A DNA stretch of 64,000 bases from Teredinibacter waterburyi. Lineage in GTDB: Bacteria; Pseudomonadota; Gammaproteobacteria; Pseudomonadales; Cellvibrionaceae. The DNA lies in NCBI RefSeq assembly GCF_001922985.1, contig NZ_MRUH01000165.1, positions 124,001 to 188,000 of the forward strand, given 5' to 3'. Positions 18,097 through 25,618 of the stretch are shown here, piece after piece. A program made the translations under genes and the position numbers. Every line of letters begins with the position of its first letter. Within the stretch, counting starts at the first letter, position 1. A model generated the notes under the pieces. That model was not told the origin of the DNA, ran no database searches, and saw nothing but the letters and a program-made list of their open reading frames with translations.

Positions 18097-19956
18097 ATTA
18101 GGTATGGCGCTAACTGCGCCTGATCCATTTTCCAATAACGTTACAAAATCTTGGTGAGCCAACGGACGGCTAAATAAGTACCCCTGAAATAACATACAAC
18201 CAGCTTGCACTAACGCCCGTTTTTCTTCTTCTGTCTCGACACCTTCGGCAACTATCGAAATACCCAAGCTTTGCCCTAGTGCAATAATGGTTTCCACTAC
18301 CGCACGGTTACCTGCGTCACTATGTAAATCTCGTACGAACACTTGATCTATTTTTAACGAATCAACCGGAAAGCGGCTCAAATATGCCAGTGATGAATAA
18401 CCGGTACCGAAATCATCAATAGAGATATGAATTCCCAAAGCTGACAGCCGTGCAATTTTAGTCACCATATCCTCGGTGTTTTTAATTAACGCACTCTCGG
18501 TTAATTCTATTCCCAGCAAGTTCGCCGACACCCCAGTGGCATTGATAATGCCAATCACCTCCTCGACAAAACGAGGCTGATTAAACTGTACGGCACTTAC
18601 ATTAACCGACAGTTTCTCAAAGTCATTATCAATAATTCCGCGCACTTCCATTTCACGCAAATGATTACAGGCTTCCGTTAAAATCCAGAAACCTAACTCT
18701 AAAATCAACCCGGTTTCTTCTGCAACGAGAATAAACACTGCTGGCGAACAGTCTGCGTGATACCAGCGAACCAGTACTTCGGCACCTACGCATGTACCCG
18801 CGTCTGTATATTGTGGTTGATAGACTAGATAAAACTGGTCACAACGCTTCACGTCAACCTGCAACTGCTTTTCTATCTCCAGGCGTCGTTCTAATTCTTC
18901 CGACATACTGCGATCATAAATAACAAATTGATTAGGGCCGCGAGATTTTGCAATATACATCGCCGCATCCGCATTGCGCAAAACGGCATCGGCATCCATA
19001 GCGACCTGAGGATAAAATTCAACACCGATGCTTGGAGTTATCTGCAAAAGGTGCTCATTTGCTTTGATAGGCAAAATAAAGACTTGCTGAACTTGCTGCA
19101 ATATCTTCCGCAGGCACACTTTGGCGTCCGCATCGCTACAGCGCTCTGGCGTTAAAATAACGACAAATTCATCACCACTTAAACGCCCAACAAAATGCTT
19201 ACGGCCAACCACAGACACCAGCGCGTTCGCTACTGCACATAAAAGTGCATCACCAACGGCATGACCAAGCGTATCGTTGACTGACTTAAAACGATCCAAA
19301 TCGACAAAAAGTACCGCCCCCATCTTTTCAGTAGCCGCAGCATGGTCAATAGCCGTTTGCAGGTGTTTGAGCAGCAAACGGCGATTAGGCAACTGGGTGA
19401 GCTCATCGTGATTTAGTTGGAAACGTATTTGCTGTTCCGCTTTATCCCGCGCAGCTATAGCTTGAAGGAGTTGTTCGTGCTCAATTGAGGCCTGACAACT
19501 GACCGTTAATCGTTGAACGATGGGGACTAACAAATTCAAAATAGTCTGATCAAGCGGTTGCTGCATTCGATGTAATGAAAGTAAGCCAAAATCGCCTAAA
19601 TTAAAAAAATACACGTACTCAGAATCAGTATTCGCTGAGGGGGTACGCTGGTGTACGCTATAACTGGAATTTGCAGCGCGCAACTTACTAAACGTATCGT
19701 TAATGATGCTTTGATCTAAACCGAACTCAGTAACAGGTAAATTTAAGAAAGATGTCAGCAGCTCATCATCGGCCTGTACCGACAAGTTTACCGTCTGACG
19801 TTCGCTGCTATAAAAGTACGCGTGTATTTCCGCTAAACCTAAACGCCGCATACACACTCTAGAAAAGTGTTTTAACATTGGCCGCAACAGCAAGTTCAAC
19901 CCTATCGCCATACCTAATTCATGCTGAATAGAAATTAGCTGCAGAGTATTTTTCAT
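18079..19956 (-). CDS. GGDEF-EAL cyclic-di-GMP protein, probable phosphodiesterase
   Basis: The protein has 625 residues. Residues 1-160 form an uncharacterised GAF-like N-terminal region with no membrane helix. The GGDEF domain (about 175-345) has SGDEF at 260-264 in place of GGDEF and no RxxD inhibitory site five residues ahead. The EAL domain (about 365-620) has EVL at 393-395, and the other metal and catalytic segments are intact: NVSAVQF, IELTESAL, IDDFGTGYSS, LKIDQVFV, VAEGVE and GYLFSRPL. The domain therefore looks competent to hydrolyse c-di-GMP, while the GGDEF half may be a GTP sensor or weakly active. The start codon lies one base after the stop of the FIST gene, so both are translated from one mRNA. 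Confidence 0.88.
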   Translation of the reverse strand: MKNTLQLISIQHELGMAIGLNLLLRPMLKHFSRVCMRRLGLAEIHAYFYSSERQTVNLSVQADDELLTSFLNLPVTEFGLDQSIINDTFSKLRAANSSYSVHQRTPSANTDSEYVYFFNLGDFGLLSLHRMQQPLDQTILNLLVPIVQRLTVSCQASIEHEQLLQAIAARDKAEQQIRFQLNHDELTQLPNRRLLLKHLQTAIDHAAATEKMGAVLFVDLDRFKSVNDTLGHAVGDALLCAVANALVSVVGRKHFVGRLSGDEFVVILTPERCSDADAKVCLRKILQQVQQVFILPIKANEHLLQITPSIGVEFYPQVAMDADAVLRNADAAMYIAKSRGPNQFVIYDRSMSEELERRLEIEKQLQVDVKRCDQFYLVYQPQYTDAGTCVGAEVLVRWYHADCSPAVFILVAEETGLILELGFWILTEACNHLREMEVRGIIDNDFEKLSVNVSAVQFNQPRFVEEVIGIINATGVSANLLGIELTESALIKNTEDMVTKIARLSALGIHISIDDFGTGYSSLAYLSRFPVDSLKIDQVFVRDLHSDAGNRAVVETIIALGQSLGISIVAEGVETEEEKRALVQAGCMLFQGYLFSRPLAHQDFVTLLENGSGAVSAIPNLSGSR

Positions 19957-19957
19957 G

Positions 19958-21103
19958 TTAAAACACCGCGATAACCGTAGATTTATTTAGAAGATGTATC
20001 GCGCCATTACGGCTCGTGCTTATCTCGCCAATCGTAAGCGCTCCAAACGCTATGCTTTCAGGATCTAGCTGCGCAATAATAGCTTCCAACTCCTCATGAA
20101 AACTCTCCCCCATAAACAAACAACGGCTAATACAATCAAAAATAACTGTCGTAACATTGGCCGAATCATTGCGATTGTCCTTGCGGCAAGAATTGATCGC
20201 ATAGGCAGCCGCATCGGCAGCAGAATTAACCAGTCGCTGACGATCACTTTCGAGAATATAAACCGTCGTATTTTGAGGGATTTCACCAACGCAGATAAGA
20301 TTGTTTCCTTCTGCTCGCAACGGGTCTCGCACCACAATATCGCCATCAGGCCCTAAAATACCCAACGGATAATTTTTAGCAATTTCAAAAAAATCCTGCT
20401 CCGCAAACCGTAATGTTGAATGGCGTTCAACTTCTGCGCGATAGACTTCATAGGCCGGCACGTAATTTAAGGTACTCAGGATGTTCGCAGTTGAACCTGT
20501 AACAAGGTAGGGGCCATCGAGGATTTCCCAGCCATGGCGAACGCCCGCTGAGTGCCGAATGTCAAAAGCGGCCAATACCGCAGCGTCAGCGATAAGACCT
20601 CTATTACTAAACAGTGCTGGCTGGCGCTCAAAACTTAGCGAGCCACACCCCCCACCAAACATCGCCGTTCCACGACCTAAATTGTCGTAGAGGCACTCGG
20701 TTAGCAATTCAATATTATTGGCTAAGCCGTCAATTAAGGTGATGATTGTTTTCGCGTTTGACAGTTCTGATTCCGCCGACAGCAAACATCTCTCAACCGT
20801 TGCGCTATTCAGAGTAGAAAGAGAATCGAGAATAACAACATCGCAGGAAAACGCCAAACCCAAAACTAGCGTACCTTGGGAACGGCACTCACCGGCAACG
20901 ATTATTCTTGGGAAAATACCGCCGAACAGCGGAACTTTAACGGCTTGTAAAACTGGATCAACTCGGTCTTTATCCCAGCCGTCAGCATCTGTAGCGAGGA
21001 TGAAAATACTTTGTGCAGATGCCGCTAAGCAATGTTGAATGGCGGCCTCCAAAGACACCGCCGTAGGTGTTTCGCATTCTTTAGACGCCAAGACCAGTTG
21101 CAT
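19958..21103 (-). CDS. FIST-domain sensor protein
   Basis: The protein has 381 residues from the ATG at 21103 (MQLVLASKE), which has AGGGAGAG about five bases upstream. An earlier in-frame start at 21184 would add 27 residues without support. The FIST N domain (about 20-210; LFGGIFPRII, GTAMFGGGCGSLSF, FSNRGLI) is followed by FIST_C (about 215-380; EIAKNYPLGI, RDPLRAEGNNLICVGEIP, IFDCISRCLFMG, FGALTIGEI). FIST proteins are proposed small-ligand sensors, possibly for amino acids, and usually partner signalling enzymes. The directly following GGDEF-EAL gene is the evident partner, so the pair probably changes c-di-GMP level in response to a ligand. Confidence 0.88.
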   Translation of the reverse strand: MQLVLASKECETPTAVSLEAAIQHCLAASAQSIFILATDADGWDKDRVDPVLQAVKVPLFGGIFPRIIVAGECRSQGTLVLGLAFSCDVVILDSLSTLNSATVERCLLSAESELSNAKTIITLIDGLANNIELLTECLYDNLGRGTAMFGGGCGSLSFERQPALFSNRGLIADAAVLAAFDIRHSAGVRHGWEILDGPYLVTGSTANILSTLNYVPAYEVYRAEVERHSTLRFAEQDFFEIAKNYPLGILGPDGDIVVRDPLRAEGNNLICVGEIPQNTTVYILESDRQRLVNSAADAAAYAINSCRKDNRNDSANVTTVIFDCISRCLFMGESFHEELEAIIAQLDPESIAFGALTIGEISTSRNGAIHLLNKSTVIAVF

Positions 21104-21263
21104 GGGCACTCTCCCTGAGGCCGCTAAAAAATACAGCGGGGACCACGTCAGATTTACCTTGTTAGCCGAGAATCGAGCTGTCACACCGCTGGCAGAGGCT
21201 TTCCTGCCGCTGGGCCAAGCAGCCCTTCACGATCCCCGTTTTGGTGCAAGTATGGACTAGGTT

Positions 21264-21581
21264 TTAACCATTTGCACTGTCATCAATGGTGTCTACGAGC
21301 GTCTTCAACTCGCCTTTCTCGCTCATATCCATAATGATGTCGCAACCACCGACCAATTCGCCGTTAACCCAAAGCTGCGGGAATGTTGGCCAGTTAGCGT
21401 AAACAGGAAGGTTCTGACGAATTTCTGGGTTAGATAAAACATCAACGTAAGCAAAACGCTTTCCACAAGCCATCAACGCTTGTGACGCCTTCATGGAAAA
21501 ACCACACTGCGGGGCACTGGGTGAGCCTTTCATAAAAAGGATGATCGCGTTCTGCTCGATTTGCTGCTTAATGGTGTCCAT
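21264..21581 (-). CDS. grxD: Monothiol glutaredoxin Grx4
   Basis: The protein has 105 residues from the ATG at 21581 (MDTIKQQIEQN), which aligns with the usual N-terminus of GrxD; a GTG three codons upstream is an alternative. The CGFS active site sits in APQCGFSMKASQAL, and the glutathione-binding segments WPTFPQLWVNGELVGGCDI are present. CGFS glutaredoxins bind a [2Fe-2S] cluster with glutathione and BolA partners, and serve iron-sulfur trafficking and iron sensing. The gene is monocistronic and divergent from argD across a 370-bp gap. Confidence 0.93.
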   Translation of the reverse strand: MDTIKQQIEQNAIILFMKGSPSAPQCGFSMKASQALMACGKRFAYVDVLSNPEIRQNLPVYANWPTFPQLWVNGELVGGCDIIMDMSEKGELKTLVDTIDDSANG

Positions 21582-21874
21582 GATATCCACAGTGATAAAA
21601 CCTCGTACTGTTGAGTGTTAAAAGTAAAATATTAAAAGCTACACATTATAAGTGCTGCGACTACTGTCCAATACTTAAGCTGCCTAGCTAAACCTGAGCT
21701 TATTAGTCAGGTATTGCCGGCCATTGTAACGATTTCCGATTCTACTGCCTACAACAACCTACCCAAGGCGCTGACCGCACCAGCAAAGGTAGAAATTTCG
21801 AACGGTTTTAGGCGTACAGATTAGCTACCCTAATTTTCACTCAGTAGTCCCCAAAATGGTGCGACTGCAAGCAT

Positions 21875-21903
21875 TTTACAAACCAGATGTTTGTTTATAG
21901 AAT
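21875..21903 (+). promoter_or_regulatory. Predicted sigma-70 promoter of argD
   Basis: TTTACA (21875-21880), 17-bp spacer, TAGAAT (21898-21903). Transcription would begin near 21910, leaving a leader of about 46 bases that is almost wholly taken up by the stem-loop at 21915. Nothing else is recognised in the 370-bp grxD-argD gap. A convincing ArgR box was not seen. Confidence 0.5.
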
Positions 21904-21914
21904 GACCGCCTTGT

Positions 21915-21945
21915 ACAGGCAGCTATCGCTGCCTGTTTTGTTTTT
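21915..21945 (+). terminator. Terminator-like stem-loop in the argD leader
   Basis: Perfect 9-bp stem ACAGGCAGC / GCTGCCTGT, loop TATC, then TTTTGTTTTT. The T tract runs directly into the argD Shine-Dalgarno GGAG. If the promoter at 21875 is right, the hairpin begins about five bases from the RNA 5' end. It could be a true terminator, a stabilising 5' hairpin or an attenuator. Confidence 0.65.
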
Positions 21946-21955
21946 GGAGCACTGA

Positions 21956-23122
21956 ATGACCGTGTCGGCACTTATGAATACTTATGGAGAAAGAACTACC
22001 ACGCTTACAAAAGGCGACGGCGCCTATGTGTGGGACAGCGAAGGTAAGCGCTACCTCGACGCACTCTCGGGTATCGCCGTGTGCGGGTTAGGTTACAACC
22101 ATCCTGCCGTAACTCGCGCTATTTGCGAGCAGGCCGAAAAGTTAATTCACTGCTCTAACCTTTACCTTATCGAGCCCCAACAGGCACTCGGCGCCCTGCT
22201 GGTAAAACTCTCGGGAATGGATAAAGTATTCTTCTCTAATTCCGGTGCAGAAGCCAACGAGGCCGCGCTAAAAATTGCGCGCAAGTACGGCCAGAGCAAA
22301 GGTATCAGCAATCCGGAAGTGATCACTACGGTGAGCAGCTTTCACGGTCGCACCATGGCAACCCTATCTGCCACGGGCAATGACAAGGTAAAAGCAGGTT
22401 TTGAGCCTTTAGTAGAAGGGTTTACTCACGTTACCTATAACGATCTTGAGGCTATTCGCAAAGCGAGTACCGCCAACACCGTCGCTGTTATGGTGGAACC
22501 AATACAGGGCGAAGGCGGAGTGAATGTGCCAGCCAGCGATTACCTCAACCAACTGCGCGCACTTTGCGACGAAAAGGGTTGGCTGCTAATTTTGGATGAA
22601 ATCCAAACCGGGAACGGCCGTACTGGGAAATTTTTTGCCTACCAACACAACGGCATTTTGCCCGACGTGGTCACTACGGCGAAGGGGCTTGGCAATGGTG
22701 TACCTATCGGTGCCTGCCTCGCTCAGGGCCAAGCTGCCGAGGTATTACAGCCTGGCAATCACGGTTCAACCTACGGTGGCAATCCGCTAGTGTGTAACGC
22801 GGCCTTAGCGGCAACCCAAGCACTAATAGACGAGCAACTCATTGAGCGCGCTGCGAGTCTTGGCAACTCAATGCTCGAAGCTTTCAAAACAGCCCTAACC
22901 AATACAGCGATCGTCAAAGATATTCGCGGCAAAGGCCTGATGATTGGGATCGAGCTAAGTAAGCCCTGCGGCGAACTGGTAGCTGCAGCGAAAGAGAAAA
23001 ACCTACTTATCAATGTCACCGCCGGCAATACGGTTCGATTGTTACCTCCGCTGATTATCAGCGATGCGCAGGCTAGCGAAATCGTCTCCACCGTAGTCGA
23101 TTTAATTCTAGAATTGCAGTAA
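21956..23122 (+). CDS. argD: Acetylornithine aminotransferase
   Basis: The protein has 388 residues and is a class III PLP aminotransferase. It converts N-acetylglutamate 5-semialdehyde and glutamate to N-acetylornithine and 2-oxoglutarate, and can act as succinyldiaminopimelate aminotransferase in lysine synthesis. Family segments are clear: YVWDSEGKRYLDALSGIAVCGLGYNHP, FFSNSGAEANEAALKIARK, SFHGRTMATLSATG, VMVEPIQGEGGV, LILDEIQTGNGRTG, and the PLP lysine in TTAKGLGNGVPIGA. GGAG lies seven bases before the ATG. It is followed 83 bp later by argF, so an arginine operon is likely. The putative leader hairpin suggests regulation at the mRNA 5' end. Confidence 0.95.
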   Translation: MTVSALMNTYGERTTTLTKGDGAYVWDSEGKRYLDALSGIAVCGLGYNHPAVTRAICEQAEKLIHCSNLYLIEPQQALGALLVKLSGMDKVFFSNSGAEANEAALKIARKYGQSKGISNPEVITTVSSFHGRTMATLSATGNDKVKAGFEPLVEGFTHVTYNDLEAIRKASTANTVAVMVEPIQGEGGVNVPASDYLNQLRALCDEKGWLLILDEIQTGNGRTGKFFAYQHNGILPDVVTTAKGLGNGVPIGACLAQGQAAEVLQPGNHGSTYGGNPLVCNAALAATQALIDEQLIERAASLGNSMLEAFKTALTNTAIVKDIRGKGLMIGIELSKPCGELVAAAKEKNLLINVTAGNTVRLLPPLIISDAQASEIVSTVVDLILELQ

Positions 23123-23205
23123 TTCAACAACCGTAATTACAAGGGCTAGCGCAACTAAACGCGCCTAGCCCCACTACTGCTATTCCAACAAGCGAAGTAA
23201 AACCT

Positions 23206-24114
23206 ATGGCACTACGACACTTTCTAACACTGCTAGACCTATCCCCGTCAGAGCTTAAAGATATTATTGACGACGCCATTAAACAAAAGGCGGCACTGAC
23301 AACGCGCACGAGCTACGAACCATTTCGCAATCGCGTCTTAGGGATGATTTTCGAGAAATCGTCAACTCGAACACGAGTGTCATTTGAAGCAGGAATGTCG
23401 CAACTTGGCGGTAGTGCAATCTTTTTATCGCCCCGCGATACACAACTGGGACGCGGTGAACCGATTGAAGATTCCGCCCGCGTGCTATCGCGAATGGTCG
23501 ATATGATTATGATCCGCACCTTTGAGCACGAAAAAATCGAGCGCTTTGCAGCCTACTCGAAAGTGCCGGTAATTAACGCGCTTACCGACAGCTATCACCC
23601 CTGCCAGCTACTCGCAGACATTCAAACCTATGTCGAACATCGCGGTAGCCCACAGGGGAAAACCGTCACCTGGATCGGTGACGGCAACAACATGTGTCAC
23701 TCCTACATCAATGCGGCGCGCTTGTGTGATTTTGAACTTCGCATTGCCTGCCCAGAAGGCTTTGACCCAGATCCAGCACTTGTCGCCGCCAACAAAGACC
23801 GTATTCAGATCTTCCGCAGCCCAAAAGAGGCCGTCAAAGGCTCCGACTGGGTGGTTACAGACGTATGGGCCAGCATGGGCCAAGAAGACGAGCAGAGAGA
23901 GCGTGAGGCTCGCTTTAACGGCTATCAGGTGAATCATGAGCTGATGAGTAATGCGCACTCCGACGCCGTGTTTATGCACTGCTTACCTGCGCATCGAGGA
24001 GAAGAAGTCAGTCACGAGCTAATGGAAGATGAAAAAGTTGCCGTGGTCTGGGACGAAGCCGAAAACCGACTACATGCACAAAAAGCATTGATGGTATTTT
24101 TAGCCAATCAGTAA
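23206..24114 (+). CDS. argF: Ornithine carbamoyltransferase
   Basis: The 302-residue enzyme makes citrulline from ornithine and carbamoyl phosphate in arginine synthesis. The carbamoyl-phosphate motif SSTRTR is near residue 46, with HPCQ near 131, the ornithine site SMGQE near 225-229, and [12 protein letters not shown] near 262. The length is usual for anabolic OTCases. It lies downstream of argD and ends before a strong bidirectional-looking terminator. Confidence 0.95.
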   Translation: MALRHFLTLLDLSPSELKDIIDDAIKQKAALTTRTSYEPFRNRVLGMIFEKSSTRTRVSFEAGMSQLGGSAIFLSPRDTQLGRGEPIEDSARVLSRMVDMIMIRTFEHEKIERFAAYSKVPVINALTDSYHPCQLLADIQTYVEHRGSPQGKTVTWIGDGNNMCHSYINAARLCDFELRIACPEGFDPDPALVAANKDRIQIFRSPKEAVKGSDWVVTDVWASMGQEDEQREREARFNGYQVNHELMSNAHSDAVFMHCLPAHRGEEVSHELMEDEKVAVVWDEAENRLHAQKALMVFLANQ

Positions 24115-24130
24115 CGGCTATTAGATCCAC

Positions 24131-24157
24131 AAAAAAAGGGGCTTAGCCCCTTTTTTT
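24131..24157. terminator. Terminator between argF and the convergent lipoprotein gene
   Basis: AAAAAAAGGGGC-TTA-GCCCCTTTTTTT: a GC stem with A/T tracts on both sides, suited to terminate transcripts from either strand. It stands 17 bp after argF. Confidence 0.9.
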
Positions 24158-24175
24158 GTTATAACCTGTTATCGG

Positions 24176-24802
24176 TTATTCAAACCAAACCTCTTGCCAC
24201 TGATATTCACAGGTTTCGAAGTAGAGATCGCAAAGCTGCACCCCCACATACAGCTTTTCCGGCACGCGTAACATTAGGTCACTAATACTTACTACGCCCA
24301 CCTCATCACCGCTGTCGCATAGCACCGTAAAGCCCGGCGTATATTGGCAAAAGAACACGCCGTCTTCATCACAAGCCAAGTCCAAGCCACAAAGCTGATC
24401 ATCGACAAACAACGCCCCATCAAAACTGGGGCGATCATTAATATAAAGTTCAGCCCAGTAATCATCCCACGCCTCTGCACGCCAAAATAGCTCGAACAGA
24501 CCATCATCGATGTAAGGGTCAATACTCAAATGCTGAATTGGCGTATCTGCAGAACTGTCACCGTAACTATCAATCAATTCTACGGATAACAACTCGGGGG
24601 CAAACGGATCATCCCAGCCATCGGCTGCATGGTAACTGCTATCAGTTTCGTAGTAACTGGTATCGTAATGGTCGTCGTGATATCCAGCCTGAATACCGAC
24701 TTGCGCCTCGCCACAACCAGCCACAAATAAAGTGGTCATAGCGACTAATGCGAGCCGAGCGAGGGATAGGTTGTTGCGAAAAAATACAAATTGCTGATTC
24801 AT
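24176..24802 (-). CDS. Acidic lipoprotein of unknown function
   Basis: The protein has 208 residues. The signal sequence ends in lipobox VAGC (Cys30), and the mature part is rich in Asp, Glu and Tyr (YHDDHYDTSYYETDSS), predicting a low isoelectric point. Four or five cysteines in the C-terminal half (CGLDLACDEDGVFFC, TVLCD, QLCDLYFETCEY) could form disulfides. No family was recognised. GGAGG lies seven bases before the ATG. It is convergent with argF and separated by 800 bp from nrdA. Confidence 0.75.
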   Translation of the reverse strand: MNQQFVFFRNNLSLARLALVAMTTLFVAGCGEAQVGIQAGYHDDHYDTSYYETDSSYHAADGWDDPFAPELLSVELIDSYGDSSADTPIQHLSIDPYIDDGLFELFWRAEAWDDYWAELYINDRPSFDGALFVDDQLCGLDLACDEDGVFFCQYTPGFTVLCDSGDEVGVVSISDLMLRVPEKLYVGVQLCDLYFETCEYQWQEVWFE

Positions 24803-25006
24803 TGTTCTGCCTCCGTTTTTTTAGCTTGAGGAGATAGTGCTCCACAACGCCTGAACAGCATCTGAATGGAAAATTGCAATCAGACCACGTCTCCAACAAA
24901 GGCTATAAAAGGTTACCAATTTAAGTTAAAAATATTATATCTATGTGAATTATTAGCCGCTTCCAGCGAGCCCCCATAAACACTCGCCCGAGCGGTAAGT
25001 GACCAC

Positions 25007-25027
25007 TTATACACAGAATTATCCACA
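25007..25027. promoter_or_regulatory. Two DnaA boxes upstream of nrdA
   Basis: TTATACACA (25007-25015) and TTATCCACA (25019-25027) both match TTATNCACA. A third near match, TTATCCACT, is at 25179-25187. In E. coli the nrdAB promoter also carries DnaA boxes that tie reductase synthesis to replication initiation. Confidence 0.65.
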
Positions 25028-25077
25028 TATTACACACAAGAAACGCGCAGGAACTCATTCTTGCATCGACAGCAAAA

Positions 25078-25124
25078 TCGCATTATCTTGTATCCAAATT
25101 CTGACTTACCCCTATATATGGTGT
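25078..25124 (+). promoter_or_regulatory. Tandem NrdR boxes over the probable nrdA promoter
   Basis: CCCCTATATATGGTGT (25109-25124) matches the NrdR consensus acaCwAtATaTwGtgt at 13 of 16 positions. TCGCATTATCTTGTAT (25078-25093) matches at 11 of 16. Their starts are exactly 31 bp apart, the usual three-turn spacing. They overlap a possible promoter (TTGTAT at 25088, TATATA at 25113), so NrdR-ATP/dATP would block polymerase. Confidence 0.7.
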
Positions 25125-25618
25125 TTTTCACGACCGACCTACATAAATTCGGCGCGTGGCGCAAGGCCAAAGTAAGGTTTATCCACTGTCAGTCTAGGCA
25201 TATAGCCTAGTTCGTGTTATCGCGCTGTATTGCTGGCGTTAATACGTACCGCGGCTAGTTTGGCGATAGCACATTATCGGTCGCTTAAATACCGGTAATT
25301 GGCCCAAGCATCGTCAGCTACTTTCGTCTTCCAAGGCTTTAAAAAAAGCTAATAAAAAGGCCATCTTCTTACATTTTATGTACACCATTAGCACCTCATG
25401 AGCAGCACGCAATAGCTCAACAGATAAGAATTACAGACGAGAACCACAAGCAACAACTACGGACGACAGCGCTAATGTGAGCCACCCGATTGAGCCACAA
25501 GCGACTCTACTTCCGTTGCCAAATACGAGCGAAGGCGTCACATACCCCTAGGGTATTGCACACTCTTACAACTTTACATTTACATCGAATTTCCTGAAGG
25601 ACTAGCGGGCTAATTTTT
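25125..25618 (+). other. Long presumed leader of nrdA
   Basis: About 490 bp separate the NrdR-box promoter from the nrdA start. No protein-coding frame of substance, riboswitch core or tRNA was recognised here. A second promoter nearer to nrdA cannot be excluded. Confidence 0.4.
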
